From NCBI GenBank assembly GCA_021808195.1, contig JAKBCE010000002.1, positions 124,001 through 188,000 of the forward strand: a DNA stretch of 64,000 nt, written 5' to 3'. This DNA comes from Pseudomonadota bacterium. GTDB taxonomy: Bacteria > Pseudomonadota > Gammaproteobacteria > Steroidobacterales > Steroidobacteraceae. Position 1 is the stretch's first letter; every line of letters starts with the position of its first letter. Below the pieces are notes generated by a model, which was not told the DNA's origin, did no database searches, and saw only the letters and a list, made by a program, of their open reading frames with translations. This document shows, one piece after another, positions 53,548 through 64,000 of the stretch. A program made the translations under genes and the position numbers.

Positions 53548-54015
53548 ATGGCCAAAATAGAACTCGGTAAGAACGTCCCTGATTTCTCCCTGCCGGCCAC
53601 CGGTGGGGACACCTTCACGCTGAGCGAGGCAGCCGGCAAGGCGCTGGTGGTGTACTTCTATCCGAAGGACATGACCTCTGGGTGCACGCGCGAGTCACAG
53701 GACTTTCGCGATCTGCACCCTCAATTTCACAAGGCCGGCGTGCGCATCGTCGGGATTTCGCGTGACAGCCTCGCCTCGCACGAGAAATTCAAGAGCAAGG
53801 AGCAGTTGCCCTTTGCGCTGCTCAGTGACCCCGAGGAGCGGGTGTGCAAGCTCTTTGATGTGATCCGGGAAAAGAGCCTCTATGGACGGAAGTATCTTGG
53901 CATCGACCGCAGCACCTTCCTCATCGACAAGCGCGGGGTGCTGCGCCACGAATGGCGCAAGGTAAAGGTGCCGGGGCACGCGGAGGAAGTGCTTGACGCG
54001 GCGCGAGCGCTCTGA
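53548..54015 (+). CDS. bcp: Thioredoxin-dependent thiol peroxidase (Bcp/PrxQ)
   Basis: Peroxiredoxin that reduces peroxides. Peroxidatic Cys46 in YPKDMTSGCTRES. The resolving Cys five residues later in E. coli Bcp is Gln here; the only other Cys is Cys100 (ERVCKLFDV), which could act as an alternative partner. Length 155. Immediately follows gcvR and precedes the PIN-PhoH gene by 25 bases. Confidence 0.94.
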   Translation: MAKIELGKNVPDFSLPATGGDTFTLSEAAGKALVVYFYPKDMTSGCTRESQDFRDLHPQFHKAGVRIVGISRDSLASHEKFKSKEQLPFALLSDPEERVCKLFDVIREKSLYGRKYLGIDRSTFLIDKRGVLRHEWRKVKVPGHAEEVLDAARAL

Positions 54016-54040
54016 GCCGGCCGGCGGCTCTGGCCGCGCC

Positions 54041-55480
54041 GTGACCCGCTCTGCCCCGAGCACGCAGAACACCGTGCGAGAGCGCGGTGCGCGGCGCATT
54101 TTCGTGCTCGACACCAACGTGCTGATGCACGATCCGACCTGCATCTTCCGTTTCGAGGAGCATGACGTCTATCTGCCGATGGTGGTGCTCGAGGAACTCG
54201 ACGCACACAAGAAAGGAATGTCGGAAGCCTCGCGCAACGTACGCCAGGTGAGCCGCTTTCTCGATGAGCTGATCCGTGGAGTGACCAAGGAGCAGATCGA
54301 TCTCGGACTGCCGCTGCCGGCTGCCTACAGCGGCAATCACGGCAAGAGACCCTGTTCGGGACGGTTGTATTTTCAGACCCGCGCGAGCACGGGAGCGGCG
54401 CCTGCTCTGCAGGTCGCTGGCAATGACAACGCCATTCTCGCCCAGACGCTCACTCTGCAACGGGAGTTGGCGGACACGACGGTCATCCTGGTCTCCAAAG
54501 ACATCAATCTGCGCATCAAGGCTGCCGTGCTCGGCGTGCACGTGGAGGATTACTACAGCGATAAGACGCTGGAGGACTCCGACGTGCTGTTTGGCGGCAT
54601 GAGCGAACTGCCGACGGATTTCTGGGAGCGCCACGGCCAGGACATGCGTTCCTGGAAGGAAGGCGAACGCACGTTCTATGAGCTCACCGGCCCGGCGGTG
54701 CGCCAGTGGCAGACCAATCAAGGCCTGTACGAGAGCGGCGAGCAGGGCATCGAGTGCATCGTGCGGCGCATCGAGGGCGAGCGCGCCGTGATCGAGCTGC
54801 TGCGCGATCATCGCAGCGAGCGGCACGGAGTCTGGGGCATTACCGCACGCAACCGCGAGCAGAACTTCGCGCTGAACCTGCTGATGGACCCACAAATCGA
54901 TTTCGTGAGCGTGCTCGGACCGGCCGGCACCGGCAAGACTCTGCTGACACTCGCCGCGGGGCTGATGCAGACCCTCGAGAGCAACCGCTTCGCCGAGATC
55001 CTCATGACCCGCGTGACCATTCCGCTCGGGGAGGACATTGGTTTTCTGCCCGGCACCGAAGAGGAGAAGATGGAGCCGTGGATGGGAGCGCTGATGGACA
55101 ACCTCGAAGTGCTGACGGGCAGCCAGGAAGGCGGCAACTGGGGCCGGGCGGCCACGCAGGACCTGCTGCGCAACCGCATCAAGATCCGCTCGCTCAATTT
55201 CATGCGCGGGCGCACGTTCCTTAACCGCTTCGTGATCCTCGATGAGGCGCAGAATCTCACCCCGAAGCAGATGAAGGCGCTGGTCACCCGTGCCGGCCCG
55301 GGCACCAAGCTCGTCTGTCTCGGCAACGTCGCGCAGATCGACACGCCGTACCTGACCGAGACCACCTGCGGGCTGACTTACGTGGTCAATCGCTTCCGCG
55401 GCTGGCCGCACTCCGGACACGTCACCCTGGTGCGGGGAGAGCGCTCCCGGCTGGCGGACTTTGCCTCCGACATGTTGTAA
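54041..55480 (+). CDS. PIN-PhoH protein (ribonuclease with PhoH ATPase)
   Basis: N-terminal PIN domain (FVLDTNVLMHDPTCIF, with later Asp residues NDNAILA and VSKDINLRIKA) joined to a C-terminal PhoH ATPase: Walker A GPAGTGKTLLT, Walker B RFVILDEAQNLTP and an Arg finger region. PhoAT-like proteins unwind and cut RNA. 479 residues from GTG 54041; an upstream TTG at 53993 is inside bcp. Confidence 0.9.
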   Translation: MTRSAPSTQNTVRERGARRIFVLDTNVLMHDPTCIFRFEEHDVYLPMVVLEELDAHKKGMSEASRNVRQVSRFLDELIRGVTKEQIDLGLPLPAAYSGNHGKRPCSGRLYFQTRASTGAAPALQVAGNDNAILAQTLTLQRELADTTVILVSKDINLRIKAAVLGVHVEDYYSDKTLEDSDVLFGGMSELPTDFWERHGQDMRSWKEGERTFYELTGPAVRQWQTNQGLYESGEQGIECIVRRIEGERAVIELLRDHRSERHGVWGITARNREQNFALNLLMDPQIDFVSVLGPAGTGKTLLTLAAGLMQTLESNRFAEILMTRVTIPLGEDIGFLPGTEEEKMEPWMGALMDNLEVLTGSQEGGNWGRAATQDLLRNRIKIRSLNFMRGRTFLNRFVILDEAQNLTPKQMKALVTRAGPGTKLVCLGNVAQIDTPYLTETTCGLTYVVNRFRGWPHSGHVTLVRGERSRLADFASDML

Positions 55481-55549
55481 GCTGCCGCCGAACCGGCGTG
55501 CGGTCCCGCAGCTGAAGAATTGTAAGCTTCTGTTCGCAAAGGGAAACCG

Positions 55550-57076
55550 ATGGCCGCCGGCCGAGGTCCAAGCTGCATGCGCGCCTTCGTGTGGATTCTG
55601 CTGGCTGCTTTCCTGAACGCTGCGGTTGCCACCGCAGCGGTTCCGCCCCCGCTGCCGCCGATCCCCCTTACTACCGATCTACCCTCGGCGATCGATTCGC
55701 AGTTGCCCGCCCTCGGCAGCGCCGCCTCCGTGGCGCTGCCGAAGTCCGAGCAGTTCCAGATCGGGTACACCATGATGCTGCAGATGCGCGCGGCGCATCA
55801 GCTGCTCGAGGATCCGGAGGTCGAGGAATACCTGAACGAGGTCGGCAAGCGGCTCGCGGCCCAGAGCGCCCAGGGCGCTTCGGGCTTTCACTACCTGTGC
55901 GTGAACACTCCGGTCGTGAACTCATTCGCCGCCCCCGGCAACTTCGTGTTCATCAACTCCGGACTGATCGTCTTTACCCAGACTGAATCGGAACTCGCGG
56001 CAGTGATGGCGCACGAGACCGCACACGAGACCCAGAACCACATCGCCCGCAAACTCCTCAATGCCCACAAGGCGAACATGGAATCGCTCGCCACCATGCT
56101 CGCCACCATCCTGCTCGGGGCGGTCGGCGGCAGCGGCCAGGCGATCGAAGGCGGCATCGTGGCCTCGCAGGGCCTGGCCGCTCAGGAGCAGATCGACTAC
56201 AGCCGCAGCGTCGAGGAAGAAGCCGACCGGGTCGGCATCGAATATCTGGCCGCCGCGGGGTTCGATCCGGAGGCGATGGCCGACATCTTCCAGAAAATGA
56301 TGCGTCTCGAGGGCATTCAGGACAGCTGGGTCCCGGCGGTGCTCATCGATCACCCCATCACCGTCGATCGCATCGCCCAGGCCCGGGCACGTGCTGCGCA
56401 ATTTCCGCCAGTGTCGAACACGAGTTCGCCGGACTACTACATCATCAAGGAGCGCGTGCGGGTGCTCACTGCGCCCTCCTCCGAGAATCTCGTACGCTAC
56501 TATGCCAACCGCATTGCGCGCGGCCATCACGACCTCGGTGATGATTACGGCTATGCGCTCGCACTGCAGCGCGCCGGCCAGGCGCGCCGCGCGGTGCAAC
56601 TGTTCGCGACATTGCTGCGCGAACACCCCGATCTGCATCTGCTCTATGTCGCGCTCGGACACGCACAGGCGGCGGCCGGGGAGATGTCTGCCGCACTCGC
56701 CACCTTCGAGCGGGCGAAACGATTGTTCCCGCTCAACGTGCCGGTCACCGTGCGTTACGCCCAGGCGCTCATGCAGGATGGCCGCAACGCGCAGGCCCAC
56801 AGAATGCTTCTCGACCTGTTCAACCTCGTCAATCCGACTCCGGGCCAGATCGAGCTGACGGCCCGCGCGGCAAGCGCCGCTGGCGATCTGGGCGACGCCT
56901 ATTACTACATGGGGGAGTACCAGCTCTCGCAGGGCAATCTGCCCCTGGCGATCAAGCAGTACCAGATCGCACTCAGCATGCCGCATCTGAATTACGTGCA
57001 GCGCGAACGCATCAGCGCGCGGATGAAGGAGGTCAAGGACTACTTGATGCAGCTGCGAGCCCGTCACAGCAGCTAG
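55550..57076 (+). CDS. bepA: Periplasmic M48 metalloprotease with TPR domain (BepA-like)
   Basis: Outer membrane protein chaperone-protease. Signal peptide (about 10-30). M48 domain with the zinc motif HETAH at 155-159 (first His of HExxH is 155) and EEEADRVG near 222-228. About six TPR-like helices make up the C-terminal half (from about 300). Length 508, close to E. coli BepA (487). Upstream AAGGGA before the ATG; an internal ATG 27 bases later is possible. Stands with mla genes in an envelope-upkeep block. Confidence 0.92.
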   Translation: MAAGRGPSCMRAFVWILLAAFLNAAVATAAVPPPLPPIPLTTDLPSAIDSQLPALGSAASVALPKSEQFQIGYTMMLQMRAAHQLLEDPEVEEYLNEVGKRLAAQSAQGASGFHYLCVNTPVVNSFAAPGNFVFINSGLIVFTQTESELAAVMAHETAHETQNHIARKLLNAHKANMESLATMLATILLGAVGGSGQAIEGGIVASQGLAAQEQIDYSRSVEEEADRVGIEYLAAAGFDPEAMADIFQKMMRLEGIQDSWVPAVLIDHPITVDRIAQARARAAQFPPVSNTSSPDYYIIKERVRVLTAPSSENLVRYYANRIARGHHDLGDDYGYALALQRAGQARRAVQLFATLLREHPDLHLLYVALGHAQAAAGEMSAALATFERAKRLFPLNVPVTVRYAQALMQDGRNAQAHRMLLDLFNLVNPTPGQIELTARAASAAGDLGDAYYYMGEYQLSQGNLPLAIKQYQIALSMPHLNYVQRERISARMKEVKDYLMQLRARHSS

Positions 57077-57181
57077 AGGGCGGGCTCAAGCCGCACCGCG
57101 GGGGACGGCGCTGCGGAACGGAGCACCGACACGATATCTCTGGGCCATACAACGCGCATCTGGACTGCGCACGGACACGTC

Positions 57182-57931
57182 ATGACAAATAACCGTAAGA
57201 AATTCGCGCTGATCTCGCTCACCCTCCTCTCCATGCTGCTATTCGGCTGCGCGAGCGTGCCGCCGGCGGAGCGCAGTCCGCACGATCCATGGCAGCGGAT
57301 GAACCGCGCGACGTTCCATTTCGACATGCAGTTCTACAATCACGTCGCCACTCCGGTGGCGCGCACCTACGTACGCGTGGTTCCTCATCCGATCCGGCTC
57401 GGCATCAGCAATTTCTTCAGCAATCTCGATTATCCGATCGTGATCGTGAACGATCTGCTGCAGGGACAGATGAAAGATTTCGCGCGCGACACCGGCCGGC
57501 TGCTGGTCAACACGACGCTCGGGATCGGCGGATTATTCGATCCGGCCGTACATATGGGGCTGCCACGCGAGGATCGTGATTTCGGCCAGACCTTCGGCAA
57601 ATGGGGCATCGGCACCGGACCGTATCTCGTGCTGCCCTTCCTCGGTCCCTCCGATGTACGCGATGCCGTCGGCCTCGTGCCGGCGGAGTACGCCACGCCG
57701 ATGCATTACGTGCAGAACACATGGGCCGATTGGGGCACACGGGGCGTCGGTCTGCTCAACACCGATCACAAGTTACAGCCGACCATCCGGCTGATCCGCC
57801 AGGCGTTCGATCCGTACACCTTTGCGCGCCACGCCTACCTCGCGCAGCGCCGCTACATGGTGCAGGGCATGAGCCAGCAGCAGAACGATGCCGAGCAGGA
57901 ACTGAAGCAGTTCCAGGGTGGCGGCAAGTAG
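57182..57931 (+). CDS. mlaA: Outer membrane lipoprotein MlaA (VacJ)
   Basis: Removes misplaced phospholipids from the outer leaflet for return by Mla. Lipobox LFGC (Cys23). DPWQRMNRATFHFD, NLLQG-like QGQMKDFARDTGRLLVNTTLGIGGLFDPA and WGIGTGPYLVLPFLGPSDVRDAVG are family signatures. Length 249. Convergent with mlaB, so it is outside the mlaFEDCB operon, as in E. coli. Confidence 0.96.
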   Translation: MTNNRKKFALISLTLLSMLLFGCASVPPAERSPHDPWQRMNRATFHFDMQFYNHVATPVARTYVRVVPHPIRLGISNFFSNLDYPIVIVNDLLQGQMKDFARDTGRLLVNTTLGIGGLFDPAVHMGLPREDRDFGQTFGKWGIGTGPYLVLPFLGPSDVRDAVGLVPAEYATPMHYVQNTWADWGTRGVGLLNTDHKLQPTIRLIRQAFDPYTFARHAYLAQRRYMVQGMSQQQNDAEQELKQFQGGGK

Positions 57932-57940
57932 CGTCCCGGG

Positions 57941-57965
57941 GCCCGGCGCAGCTGCTGCGCCGGGC
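57941..57965. terminator. Strong hairpin between mlaA and mlaB
   Basis: Perfect 12-base arms GCCCGGCGCAGC and GCTGCGCCGGGC around one T. Lies between two convergent genes, so a two-way terminator is likely. Confidence 0.6.
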
Positions 57966-57983
57966 TCGCCTCGCTCGGGCGAC

Positions 57984-58316
57984 TCAGACGCCCTGCTGCA
58001 ACATCCCGTCGACGGCGCTGATGCGCGCCAGACGCAACAGATCTTCCGGCAGGTGCTGAAAGCGCAGCTGCCGCCCCGCGCGGCGCGCCTCCGCCAGCCA
58101 GTCGAGCAACACGGCCAGCCCGGCGCTGTCGGTCGGCCCCAGCGAAACGCAATCGATCACGAGCGGGCCGCCCGCAGCACGCACGGCAGCCAGTCCCACC
58201 GCGCGAGCACGCCGCGCCGTGGTGAACACGAGTGGTCCGCGCGCCTCGGCCTGTCCCTCGGAGCGGACCGTGAATTCGAACGCGCCGCCCGGCGCGGCGC
58301 TCGTGTCGCCCGACAT
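57984..58316 (-). CDS. mlaB: MlaB STAS-domain protein
   Basis: Cytosolic STAS subunit that stabilises the MlaFE ABC transporter. LVIDCVSLGPTDSAGLAVLLDWLAEARRAG holds the STAS Asp/Ser region; 110 residues from ATG 58316. An upstream in-frame TTG at 58328 overlaps mlaC. Last gene of mlaFEDCB. Confidence 0.85.
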   Translation of the reverse strand: MSGDTSAAPGGAFEFTVRSEGQAEARGPLVFTTARRARAVGLAAVRAAGGPLVIDCVSLGPTDSAGLAVLLDWLAEARRAGRQLRFQHLPEDLLRLARISAVDGMLQQGV

Positions 58317-58324
58317 GGCAGCCC

Positions 58325-58980
58325 TCAATGCTTGTTGAGTGCGGCGGGTTTCTCACCGCTCTCCAGCCGTTTGATCACGGCATCGAGACCGTACTGCTCG
58401 ATTTGCGGACCGAGATCGGCGCGGTAGCTGGTGACGTAACTGACCCCCTCGACGTTCAGATCGAACGCCTTCCAGCCCGTCGGGGTCATGTAGACGTAAA
58501 ACAGAACGGGAACCTTGGAGCCGTCGGCGCGCGCAAACACCGTACGCACCACCGTTACCTGGGTTCCCGGCTTCACGTGCGTCGGGTAGACCGTCAGCAT
58601 GTGCGAATGGAAATCGAGCAGGAAGGCGCCGTAGTTTTTGACCAAGGAGTCCCGGAACGCCTGAATGAAGCGGGCCTTTTGCTGCGGCGTTGCGGTACGT
58701 GCAAAGCGTCCCAACACGCCATCGGCCGCAAGCTCGGCATCGAAGTGCGGCAACAGATATCTGTTGACGATCGCCGAGATTTGCTTCGGATCCTTGCGCA
58801 GCTGCGCACGATGCCCGTTGAGCGCCTGCAGGATCTCATTGGCGACCGACTGCACCATCTGCGAGGGCTGCTCGAAGGCCACCGGCGCACTCTGCTCGCT
58901 CGCAGCGGCCTGCACCGGCGCCGGCTGCCCGAGCAGCATCGCGGCCAGGGCCCCAGCGGCCAACACGGATGCGGATTTCA

Positions 58981-58984
<4 letters not shown>
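58325..58984 (-). CDS. mlaC: Periplasmic phospholipid carrier MlaC
   Basis: Shuttles phospholipids between MlaA and MlaD. Signal peptide (about 1-27), then the Tol-Ttg2 fold: RKDPKQISAIVNRYLLPHFD, QKARFIQAFRDSLVKNYG and NVEGVSYVTSYRADL. Length 219. Overlaps mlaD by 4 bases (ATGA) with AGGAG upstream. Confidence 0.95.
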
Positions 58985-59529
<545 letters not shown>

Positions 59530-59545
59530 GGCGAAAGAAATCCTC

Positions 59546-60307
59546 TTACAAGAATGCAGCGGTCAGCACGTAATCGAGCAGCAGCGTCATCACCGAGGAC
59601 GCCACCACCGTGCGGGTGGTGGCCAGCCCGACACCCTCGGCCGTCGGCTCGGCGTGGTAGCCTTCATTGACGGCAATCAGGCTGATGACCGCTCCGAACA
59701 CGAGACTTTTGACGATCCCCTCGGTCACATCTTTCAGGGCGAGAGCGCTTTGCGTCTGGGCCCAGAAAATGCCGTGGTCGACCCCCATCATCTGCACACC
59801 GATGAGCTGGGCGCCATAAAGTCCGATCGCGTTGAAGATCGCCGTCAGCAGCGGCACTGCGATCAGTCCCCCGAGGAAGCGGGGTGCCGCGACATAGCGC
59901 AACGGGTCGACCGCCATCACCTCCATCGCGGTGAGCTGATCGGTGGCGCGCATCAGGCCGATCTCCGAGGTGAGCGAGGTGCCGGCCCGCCCGGCGAACA
60001 GCAGCGCCGTCAGCACCGGGCCAAGTTCCCTCAGCAGCGCCAGGGCAGCCGCCGTGCCGAGCGCTTCGGTGGCTCCGAACCGGTTGAGCAGGTCATAGCC
60101 CTGCAGCCCGAGCACCATGCCGGTGAACAGGCCCGAGAGCATGATGATGATGAGCGAGCGGGCACCGGCGTTGTAGATCTGCGCGATGATCAGCCTGGGC
60201 CGCGCCAGAGCTGGCACGCAGGCGGCCAGCAGGCGCACGAAGAACAGCCCCGTCTCCCCGACCTTGCGCACCGCCTCCATCAGTCCGCTCTTGGTGCTGG
60301 CACTCAT
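59546..60307 (-). CDS. mlaE: Mla ABC transporter permease MlaE
   Basis: Membrane subunit of the Mla phospholipid transporter. Five to six membrane helices; ARSLIIIMLSGLFTGMVLGLQGY, LRELGPVLTALLFAGRAGTS and EGYHAEPTAEGVGLATTRTVV are family signatures. Length 253. Overlaps mlaF by 4 bases. Confidence 0.96.
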   Translation of the reverse strand: MSASTKSGLMEAVRKVGETGLFFVRLLAACVPALARPRLIIAQIYNAGARSLIIIMLSGLFTGMVLGLQGYDLLNRFGATEALGTAAALALLRELGPVLTALLFAGRAGTSLTSEIGLMRATDQLTAMEVMAVDPLRYVAAPRFLGGLIAVPLLTAIFNAIGLYGAQLIGVQMMGVDHGIFWAQTQSALALKDVTEGIVKSLVFGAVISLIAVNEGYHAEPTAEGVGLATTRTVVASSVMTLLLDYVLTAAFL

Positions 60308-61140
60308 CGGGCGCTCTCCAGCAACTCGGCGGCGTAATCGGTCGCCGGATAGTGAAATGGCACCGGTCCCTCGGCACTGCCGGTCATGAACTGCCGCACG
60401 GTCGCGGAGTCGCTGCGCGCCAATTCGGCCGGCGTGCCGGAGGCGACCACGCCTCCCCCGGAGAGCAGATAGCTGTAATCGGCGATGCTCGAGATCTCCT
60501 GCACGTCGTGCGAGACGACGATACTGGTGATTTTCAACGCGTCATTCATCTGCTTGACCAGCCGCAGGATCACCCCGAGGGAGATCGGATCCAGCCCCAC
60601 AAACGGCTCGTCATAGATCAGCACTTCCGGATCCATGACGATGGCGCGCGCCAGCGCGACGCGCCGCGCCATGCCGCCGGAGAGTTCCGCGGGCATCATG
60701 TGCGCCGCGCCGCGCAGCCCGACCGCCTCGAGCTTGGTCAGCACCAGCTTGCGGATGAGCGGTTCGGGCAGATCGGTATGCTCGCGCACCGGAAAGGCGA
60801 CGTTCTCGAATACGTCGATGTCGGTCAGCAGCGCGCCGTTTTGGAACAGCATGCCCATGCGCTGGCGGGTCGCGTACAGATCCCTGCCGCGCAGCGTGCC
60901 GACATCGCGGCCGAACACCGACACTACACCGCGATCGGCGTAGATCTGACCCGTGATCAGCCGCAGCAGGGTCGTCTTGCCCGTACCGCTCGGTCCCATG
61001 ACGGCGGTGATCAGGCCGCGGCGCGCAACGATGTTGAGCCCGCTGAATATCGCCCGGCCGTCGACGGCGTAGTGCACGTCACGCACATCCACCACGGCGT
61101 CGTTGGCAGCCGGCGCCGGGACATTTCCTGAGTCGGTCAC
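60304..61140 (-). CDS. mlaF: Mla ABC transporter ATPase MlaF
   Basis: ATPase that powers phospholipid transport. Walker A GPSGTGKTTLL, signature AELSGGMARRVALARAI, Walker B LIYDEPFVGLD, switch SHDVQE. Length 278. First mla gene; begins 27 bases after the aldolase gene stop on the same strand. Confidence 0.96.
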   Translation of the reverse strand: MTDSGNVPAPAANDAVVDVRDVHYAVDGRAIFSGLNIVARRGLITAVMGPSGTGKTTLLRLITGQIYADRGVVSVFGRDVGTLRGRDLYATRQRMGMLFQNGALLTDIDVFENVAFPVREHTDLPEPLIRKLVLTKLEAVGLRGAAHMMPAELSGGMARRVALARAIVMDPEVLIYDEPFVGLDPISLGVILRLVKQMNDALKITSIVVSHDVQEISSIADYSYLLSGGGVVASGTPAELARSDSATVRQFMTGSAEGPVPFHYPATDYAAELLESAR

Positions 61141-61167
61141 GCGGATCCCTTCGAAAATTCGGGCCGG

Positions 61168-62187
61168 TCAGGCCGCTTTTTCCATCTCTGGCTGGTAGCT
61201 GCCGGCGCTGGCGAGTCCGTTCAGCCGGGCCCGGCGCGCGAACTCGAGCTGGCCAGCCTTGAAGTCTGCGCTGCGCCCGCCCCAGGCCTTCAGTGCCGTC
61301 TCCTGCAGTGCTCGGCCGTAACTGAACGTGACCGCCCAAGGCAGCGCCCCGGCGCGGTTGATCAACGACAGATGCAGCGTCGCCTCCGTCGGGGACTGTC
61401 CGCCGGAGAGAAAGGCAATGCCCGGCACCGCCGGGGGGACGTGGCGCTTCAGGCAGCGCACCGTGGCCTGCGCCACCGTCTCGGGGCTCGCCTGCACGGC
61501 GGCTTTCTTGCCCGCAATGACCATATTGGGCTTGAGCACCATGCCCTCAAGCGCAATGCGATGCGCGTGCAGTTGCTTGAAGACGCAGTTGAGCGTCGCG
61601 TCCGTCACCTCTTCACAGCGCTCGATGGAATGATCACCATCCATCAGCACCTCCGGCTCGACGATCGGCACGATGCCATTTTCCTGGCACAGCGCGGCGT
61701 AACGGGCGAGCGCATGTGCGTTGGCTTCGATCCCGAAAGCGCTCGGGAACCCTGCGCCGATGTCGATCACCGCGCGCCACTTGGCAAAACGCGCGCCGAG
61801 CTTGTGGTACTCGATCAGCCGCTCGCGCAATCCATCGAGCCCCTCGGTGACCGTTTCTCCCGGAAAGCCGGCGAGCGGCTTCGCGCCGCGGTCCACCTTG
61901 ATGCCCGGGACGATGCCGTGCTGCGCCAGATACTGCGCAAAAGGCGTACCGTCGGTGGTCTTCTGGCGGATGGTCTCATCGTACAGGATCACCCCGCTGA
62001 TCGATTCGCTCGCCCCGGGCGCGGTGAAGAGCATTTCGCGGTACGCTCGCCGGTGCTCCTCGGTCGAGTCGAGCTGGATCGCGGCGAACCGCTTGGCAAT
62101 GGTGCCGGTGCTCTCATCGGCGGCCAGGATGCCTTTGCCTTTGGCAACCATCGCCTGGGCTATTCGAGCGAGCTCACTGCGATTCAT
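61168..62187 (-). CDS. Class I fructose-bisphosphate aldolase (eukaryotic-type)
   Basis: Cleaves fructose 1,6-bisphosphate without metal, using a Schiff base. Resembles the classical class I family: GKGILAADESTGTIAKRF, LYDETIRQKTTDG, and Lys219 in VLKPNMV. Length 339 from ATG 62187, with GGAGAA 6 bases before it. Distinct from the FbaB/DhnA family. Lies upstream of mlaF, perhaps co-transcribed by chance. Confidence 0.92.
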   Translation of the reverse strand: MNRSELARIAQAMVAKGKGILAADESTGTIAKRFAAIQLDSTEEHRRAYREMLFTAPGASESISGVILYDETIRQKTTDGTPFAQYLAQHGIVPGIKVDRGAKPLAGFPGETVTEGLDGLRERLIEYHKLGARFAKWRAVIDIGAGFPSAFGIEANAHALARYAALCQENGIVPIVEPEVLMDGDHSIERCEEVTDATLNCVFKQLHAHRIALEGMVLKPNMVIAGKKAAVQASPETVAQATVRCLKRHVPPAVPGIAFLSGGQSPTEATLHLSLINRAGALPWAVTFSYGRALQETALKAWGGRSADFKAGQLEFARRARLNGLASAGSYQPEMEKAA

Positions 62188-62330
62188 GACAATTCTCCGC
62201 AACAGAGTGGTTTGGCCGCATGCGCCTGCGCGCGGGCCTCGCTGCGCCGCGTGCCGCGAGGCCGGCAAGGATACCAAATGACCTGCTGCGGCGGCGCTTG
62301 GTTCCGGATGCCGCTTGGTTCCCGCCACAA

Positions 62331-62353
62331 TTAGTACTAAACTAGTCCTAGTT
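62331..62353 (+). promoter_or_regulatory. Rrf2-type operator before the suf operon
   Basis: Two overlapping palindromes: TTAGTACTAA (62331-62340) and AACTAG-TC-CTAGTT (62340-62353), ending 17 bases before the regulator ATG. The centre TACTAAACTAGTC matches the core of IscR type 1 sites (GACT-N5-AGTC) at most positions. Probably bound by the regulator at 62370. Confidence 0.55.
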
Positions 62354-62369
62354 CCAGAGGATACCCCCC

Positions 62370-62855
62370 ATGGTCCGCATCAGCCGGCTCACCGATTACG
62401 CCACTGTGCTGCTCGCCGTGCTCGCCGCACAACCCGAGCTCGTGCAGACGGCCACTGCGCTCGCCGAGCAGACGCACATCGCCGCGCCCACGGTGAGCAA
62501 GCTGCTGAAGCAGCTGCAGCGCGCCGGGCTCGTCACCTCGACCCGCGGCCTGCACGGCGGCTATCAGCTCGCGCGGCCGGCCACGCAGATCAGCGCCGCG
62601 GCGATCCTCGATGCGCTCGAAGGACCGGTGGCGCTCACCGACTGCTCGGTCGCCCACGGCCAGTGCGGCATCGAGGAGAGCTGTCGCGTCGGACAGGTCT
62701 GGCAGCGGCTGAACCTGGCCATCCGGCGCTCACTGTTCGATGTCAGCCTGGCACAACTCGCCGGCATCGATCCCATCCAGACGCGTCTGCCGGCACTCGA
62801 GCGCGACCTGAAGGCGGCCGTCTCCTCGGCCCCCCTGCGCGTCCCGAACGGCTGA
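62370..62855 (+). CDS. Rrf2 family Fe-S regulator (SUF-associated)
   Basis: Winged-helix sensor of Fe-S status. [44 protein letters not shown] and the cluster cysteines Cys92, Cys99 and Cys105 (IscR uses 92, 98, 104). Length 161. Lies 23 bases before sufB and after an Rrf2-like operator, so it likely represses the suf operon. Confidence 0.93.
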   Translation: MVRISRLTDYATVLLAVLAAQPELVQTATALAEQTHIAAPTVSKLLKQLQRAGLVTSTRGLHGGYQLARPATQISAAAILDALEGPVALTDCSVAHGQCGIEESCRVGQVWQRLNLAIRRSLFDVSLAQLAGIDPIQTRLPALERDLKAAVSSAPLRVPNG

Positions 62856-62878
62856 CCCATTGCATTGGTTTACTGCAC

Positions 62879-64000
<1,122 letters not shown>

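Overview
The window is chromosomal DNA of a GC-rich Gammaproteobacterium. The gene orders hrcA-grpE-dnaK-dnaJ-dapB-carA-carB, recN/fur/bamE/rnfH-ratA/smpB-ssrA, opgG-opgH-opgD, dnaX-ebfC-recR with the SRP RNA upstream, dapA/gcvR/bcp and mlaFEDCB are those of the Xanthomonadales/Nevskiales side of the class. A CTGT-N8-ACAG type LexA box, a PEP-CTERM protein and a SUF (not ISC) start at the right edge fit an environmental Nevskiales- or Steroidobacter-like organism rather than Xanthomonas itself. The placement is inference from synteny and protein sequence only.

Layout. 1-9256 (minus strand): carbamoyl-phosphate synthase genes carB (cut by the window edge) and carA, preceded by a leader with promoter, tandem repeat and hairpin; then dapB and the heat-shock genes dnaJ, dnaK, grpE, hrcA. 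9398-12143 (plus): nadK and recN behind one promoter that carries a LexA box. 12150-14982: fur, bamE, rnfH, ratA, smpB and tmRNA. 15307-21463: osmoregulated periplasmic glucan genes opgG, opgH, opgD and a methyltransferase. 21548-30102: a mix that includes a tightly overlapping oxidoreductase/amidase/ATP-grasp operon, the tail-specific protease Prc and the PEP synthase regulator. 30185-36786: ppsA, orn, rsgA, recR, ebfC, dnaX and the SRP RNA. 36930-40539: a membrane protein, a Tat-exported cupredoxin-like protein divergent from a MerR-type regulator, a GDT1 family transporter and Ohr. 40749-44967: a DUF748 protein and a ketopantoate-reductase-like protein.

44968-51165 is the accessory part. 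It holds a decayed aspartate/glutamate racemase, a PEP-CTERM protein with an asparagine-rich repeat, the relic of a vapC gene, an intact vapBC pair and a hipBA pair, ending at the 3' end of a tRNA-Ser(GGA) gene. Short copies of the tRNA 3' end lie between the modules, which suggests stepwise insertion at this tRNA. No integrase is left.

51268-64000 returns to core genes: a very short BamC-like lipoprotein with dapA, then gcvR, bcp, a PIN-PhoH protein, the BepA-type protease, mlaA, the Mla phospholipid-transport operon, a class I aldolase and the start of the suf operon (Rrf2 regulator and sufB, cut by the edge).

Several themes join these genes: envelope upkeep (bamE, BamC-like, bepA, mla, opg, prc), protein and RNA quality control (dnaKJ-grpE, ssrA-smpB, prc, orn), DNA repair (recN, recR) and metal or redox control (fur, MerR-type regulator, ohr, bcp, suf). 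Structurally, five convergent gene pairs end in a shared hairpin whose arms contain both TGA stop codons.
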